Assembly: GCA_016712745.1 (NCBI GenBank)
Contig: JADJQN010000003.1
Coordinates: forward strand, 744,001 to 808,000
Source of the DNA: Sandaracinaceae bacterium
Lineage (GTDB): Bacteria; Myxococcota_A; Polyangia; Polyangiales; JADJQN01
Direction of reading: 5' to 3'
DNA: 64,000 bases
This document shows positions 62,869 to 64,000 of this stretch, one piece after another. The first letter of the stretch is position 1, and the number at the start of each line of letters is the position of its first letter. A program made the position numbers and the translations under genes. The notes beneath the pieces are model-generated. The model was given only the letters and a program-made list of their open reading frames with translations, was not told the origin of the DNA and searched no databases.

Positions 62869-64000
62869 ATGCGGGGTTGGATGAATGCCACGCGGGTGGG
62901 TTTGATCGTCGCTGTGTGCGCGTGCGCAGCGCAGGCGCGTGCACAAGCGCCCGCGACACCGGCAGCGCAGGCTGCGTCGCGCGTGCCGCTGACGACGCCC
63001 GCGATTCAGCGCTTCGTGACTTGGCTCGAAGCGCATCCAGACACGACACAAGTCTCCCTCTGGACCGACGACGGAACAATGACCGCATTGGTATCGGACG
63101 GCGCGGGCTCTTTGCTCTGCGTGGGCGCGCGCAACTCAGCCGCTGCGTGCGTCCGCGATCCGCTTTCCTATCGGCGCTTGTGGCGGACGGGTATTCGCGA
63201 GAACGCCGCCGGCACGATCTCCGGTGTGACCATTGCGGCCGGGCCGCTTCCTAATGAAGCCACTCGCGGCGTCGTTGTAGAGTTCGCATTGCCAGCTGGG
63301 ACGGTGCAACGCCGCAGTTCGGTAAGCATCGTAGCGGGCTCCCCACCCTCGACTCCGATTTGGATGGGTCAGCCATTCGAGGACATGCATCCCGCCACGG
63401 GCGTCAGCAGTCTGCGACGTGGAACTCCCGACGTAGCGCCTGCGGAAGGACCGCCGTGGATGGCAGATTCCTCGCGTCTCGAAATCGTTCCTCTCAATGG
63501 CGACACGCCTGCGATTCGCGTGGCCGAGCGGTTCTCGTCGCATCAAGCGGTGTGCATTAAACTAGACGCAGGATGGCGTTGCGCAAGGCGCGACATCTCG
63601 CTGCCCGAGACCGAAGGTGAAGAGTCCGTCTTGCGCGTGGTCGACATGCGTTCGGTAGCGCCCAGCGGTGCACCATGGTGGGGCATCGAGTACGAATGGC
63701 ATCATACGAGCACAGCAGATGCAGCGCACGGACTTGGCGGGACATTCGTCGAGGTTGTGCAATTCGACGCGCTGCCCCACTTGGTTACAAAATTCACCAC
63801 CGGCTCCATAACGTGGGTGAACGCGATTGCCACAGTCGGTGGTCGTCGCCGTTTTGAACGCACCGGCACACGCTTCTACCGCCCATGGCGCGTGGTAGGT
63901 GCTGCGTGCATCGAGATGGCTGTAGCATCGCCCGTAGCACTTTCGGTCGACATCGACTTTCGCGAACCGCCTCAGGTCACTCCTCGTGCGACACGACGAC
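62869..64000 (+). CDS. Exported protein, cut by the right edge of the window
   Basis: The frame is open for 377 codons from ATG 62869 to the last base, with GGGAGG 7 nt before the start. A signal peptide (about residues 1-25, CAAQARAQA) is followed by segments such as IQRFVTWLEAHPDTTQVSLW and RFYRPWRVVGAACIE, with Cys at several positions. No known family or motif is recognised. The C-terminus is not in the window. Confidence 0.75.
   Translation, partial: MRGWMNATRVGLIVAVCACAAQARAQAPATPAAQAASRVPLTTPAIQRFVTWLEAHPDTTQVSLWTDDGTMTALVSDGAGSLLCVGARNSAAACVRDPLSYRRLWRTGIRENAAGTISGVTIAAGPLPNEATRGVVVEFALPAGTVQRRSSVSIVAGSPPSTPIWMGQPFEDMHPATGVSSLRRGTPDVAPAEGPPWMADSSRLEIVPLNGDTPAIRVAERFSSHQAVCIKLDAGWRCARRDISLPETEGEESVLRVVDMRSVAPSGAPWWGIEYEWHHTSTADAAHGLGGTFVEVVQFDALPHLVTKFTTGSITWVNAIATVGGRRRFERTGTRFYRPWRVVGAACIEMAVASPVALSVDIDFREPPQVTPRATRR

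Overview
The window looks like chromosomal DNA of a deltaproteobacterium-type organism, most likely Myxococcota. This is an inference from several signs: many lipoproteins with Asp/Gly/Ala-rich linkers after the lipobox, a MYXO-CTERM-like tail at 39260-40684, PEGA-domain proteins, a transmembrane Ser/Thr kinase beside a TPR envelope protein, FG-GAP and thrombospondin-3-type surface proteins, and a PE-ligase-polymerase LigD. The DNA is moderately GC-rich by eye. I found no tRNA, rRNA, CRISPR array, transposase or phage gene.

Layout. 1-2.3 kb: ribA (GTP cyclohydrolase II) faces a merR-folE-Rieske operon. 2.4-4.6 kb: a three-gene operon ending in a PEGA protein. 4.6-6.9 kb: rpmE-DUF1385-prfA. 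7.1-12.1 kb: acylphosphatase, a HEAT/TPR protein and two lipoproteins. 12.2-15.8 kb: a divergent ku/ligD pair for non-homologous end joining. 15.9-35.0 kb: one almost uninterrupted minus-strand translation cluster joining the str, S10, spc and alpha operons (rpsL to rplQ, with fusA, tuf, secY, adk, infA, rpmJ and rpoA). It lacks rplC (L3), which normally sits between rpsJ and rplD. 35.2-51.6 kb: mixed accessory and housekeeping genes (lipoproteins, argG, a decayed AraC regulator, a kinase, pabB, typA, an FHA-GGDEF protein, a lipid-anchored peroxiredoxin, a SUKH-like protein). 51.6-56.2 kb: a branched-chain amino-acid-type ABC transporter operon (livK-H-M-G-F) in which livG carries a frameshift. 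56.3-64 kb: a DedA protein, envelope proteins, a glycine-rich RRM protein, an aldo/keto reductase, an FG-GAP lipoprotein gene with an in-frame TGA, and a gene cut by the right edge.

The most unusual signals are these. (1) A 70-nt branched RNA between rpsG and fusA has its own promoter-like sequence at the 5' foot and a U-tract at the 3' foot. (2) A family of 27-28-bp elements sharing a GGGACGATCGTT core occurs only between genes, and bracket a SUKH-like gene and a TSP3 lipoprotein gene as inverted pairs. (3) rplC is absent from an otherwise canonical S10 operon. (4) Twin hairpins of the same geometry lie just after the rpsM and rpsK stop codons, and a foldable leader precedes rplQ. (5) Four genes are broken or possibly recoded: livG, the FG-GAP gene, the araC-like gene, and possibly a zinc-ribbon gene. 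All structure and homology statements come from reading the sequence; no search or folding program was run.
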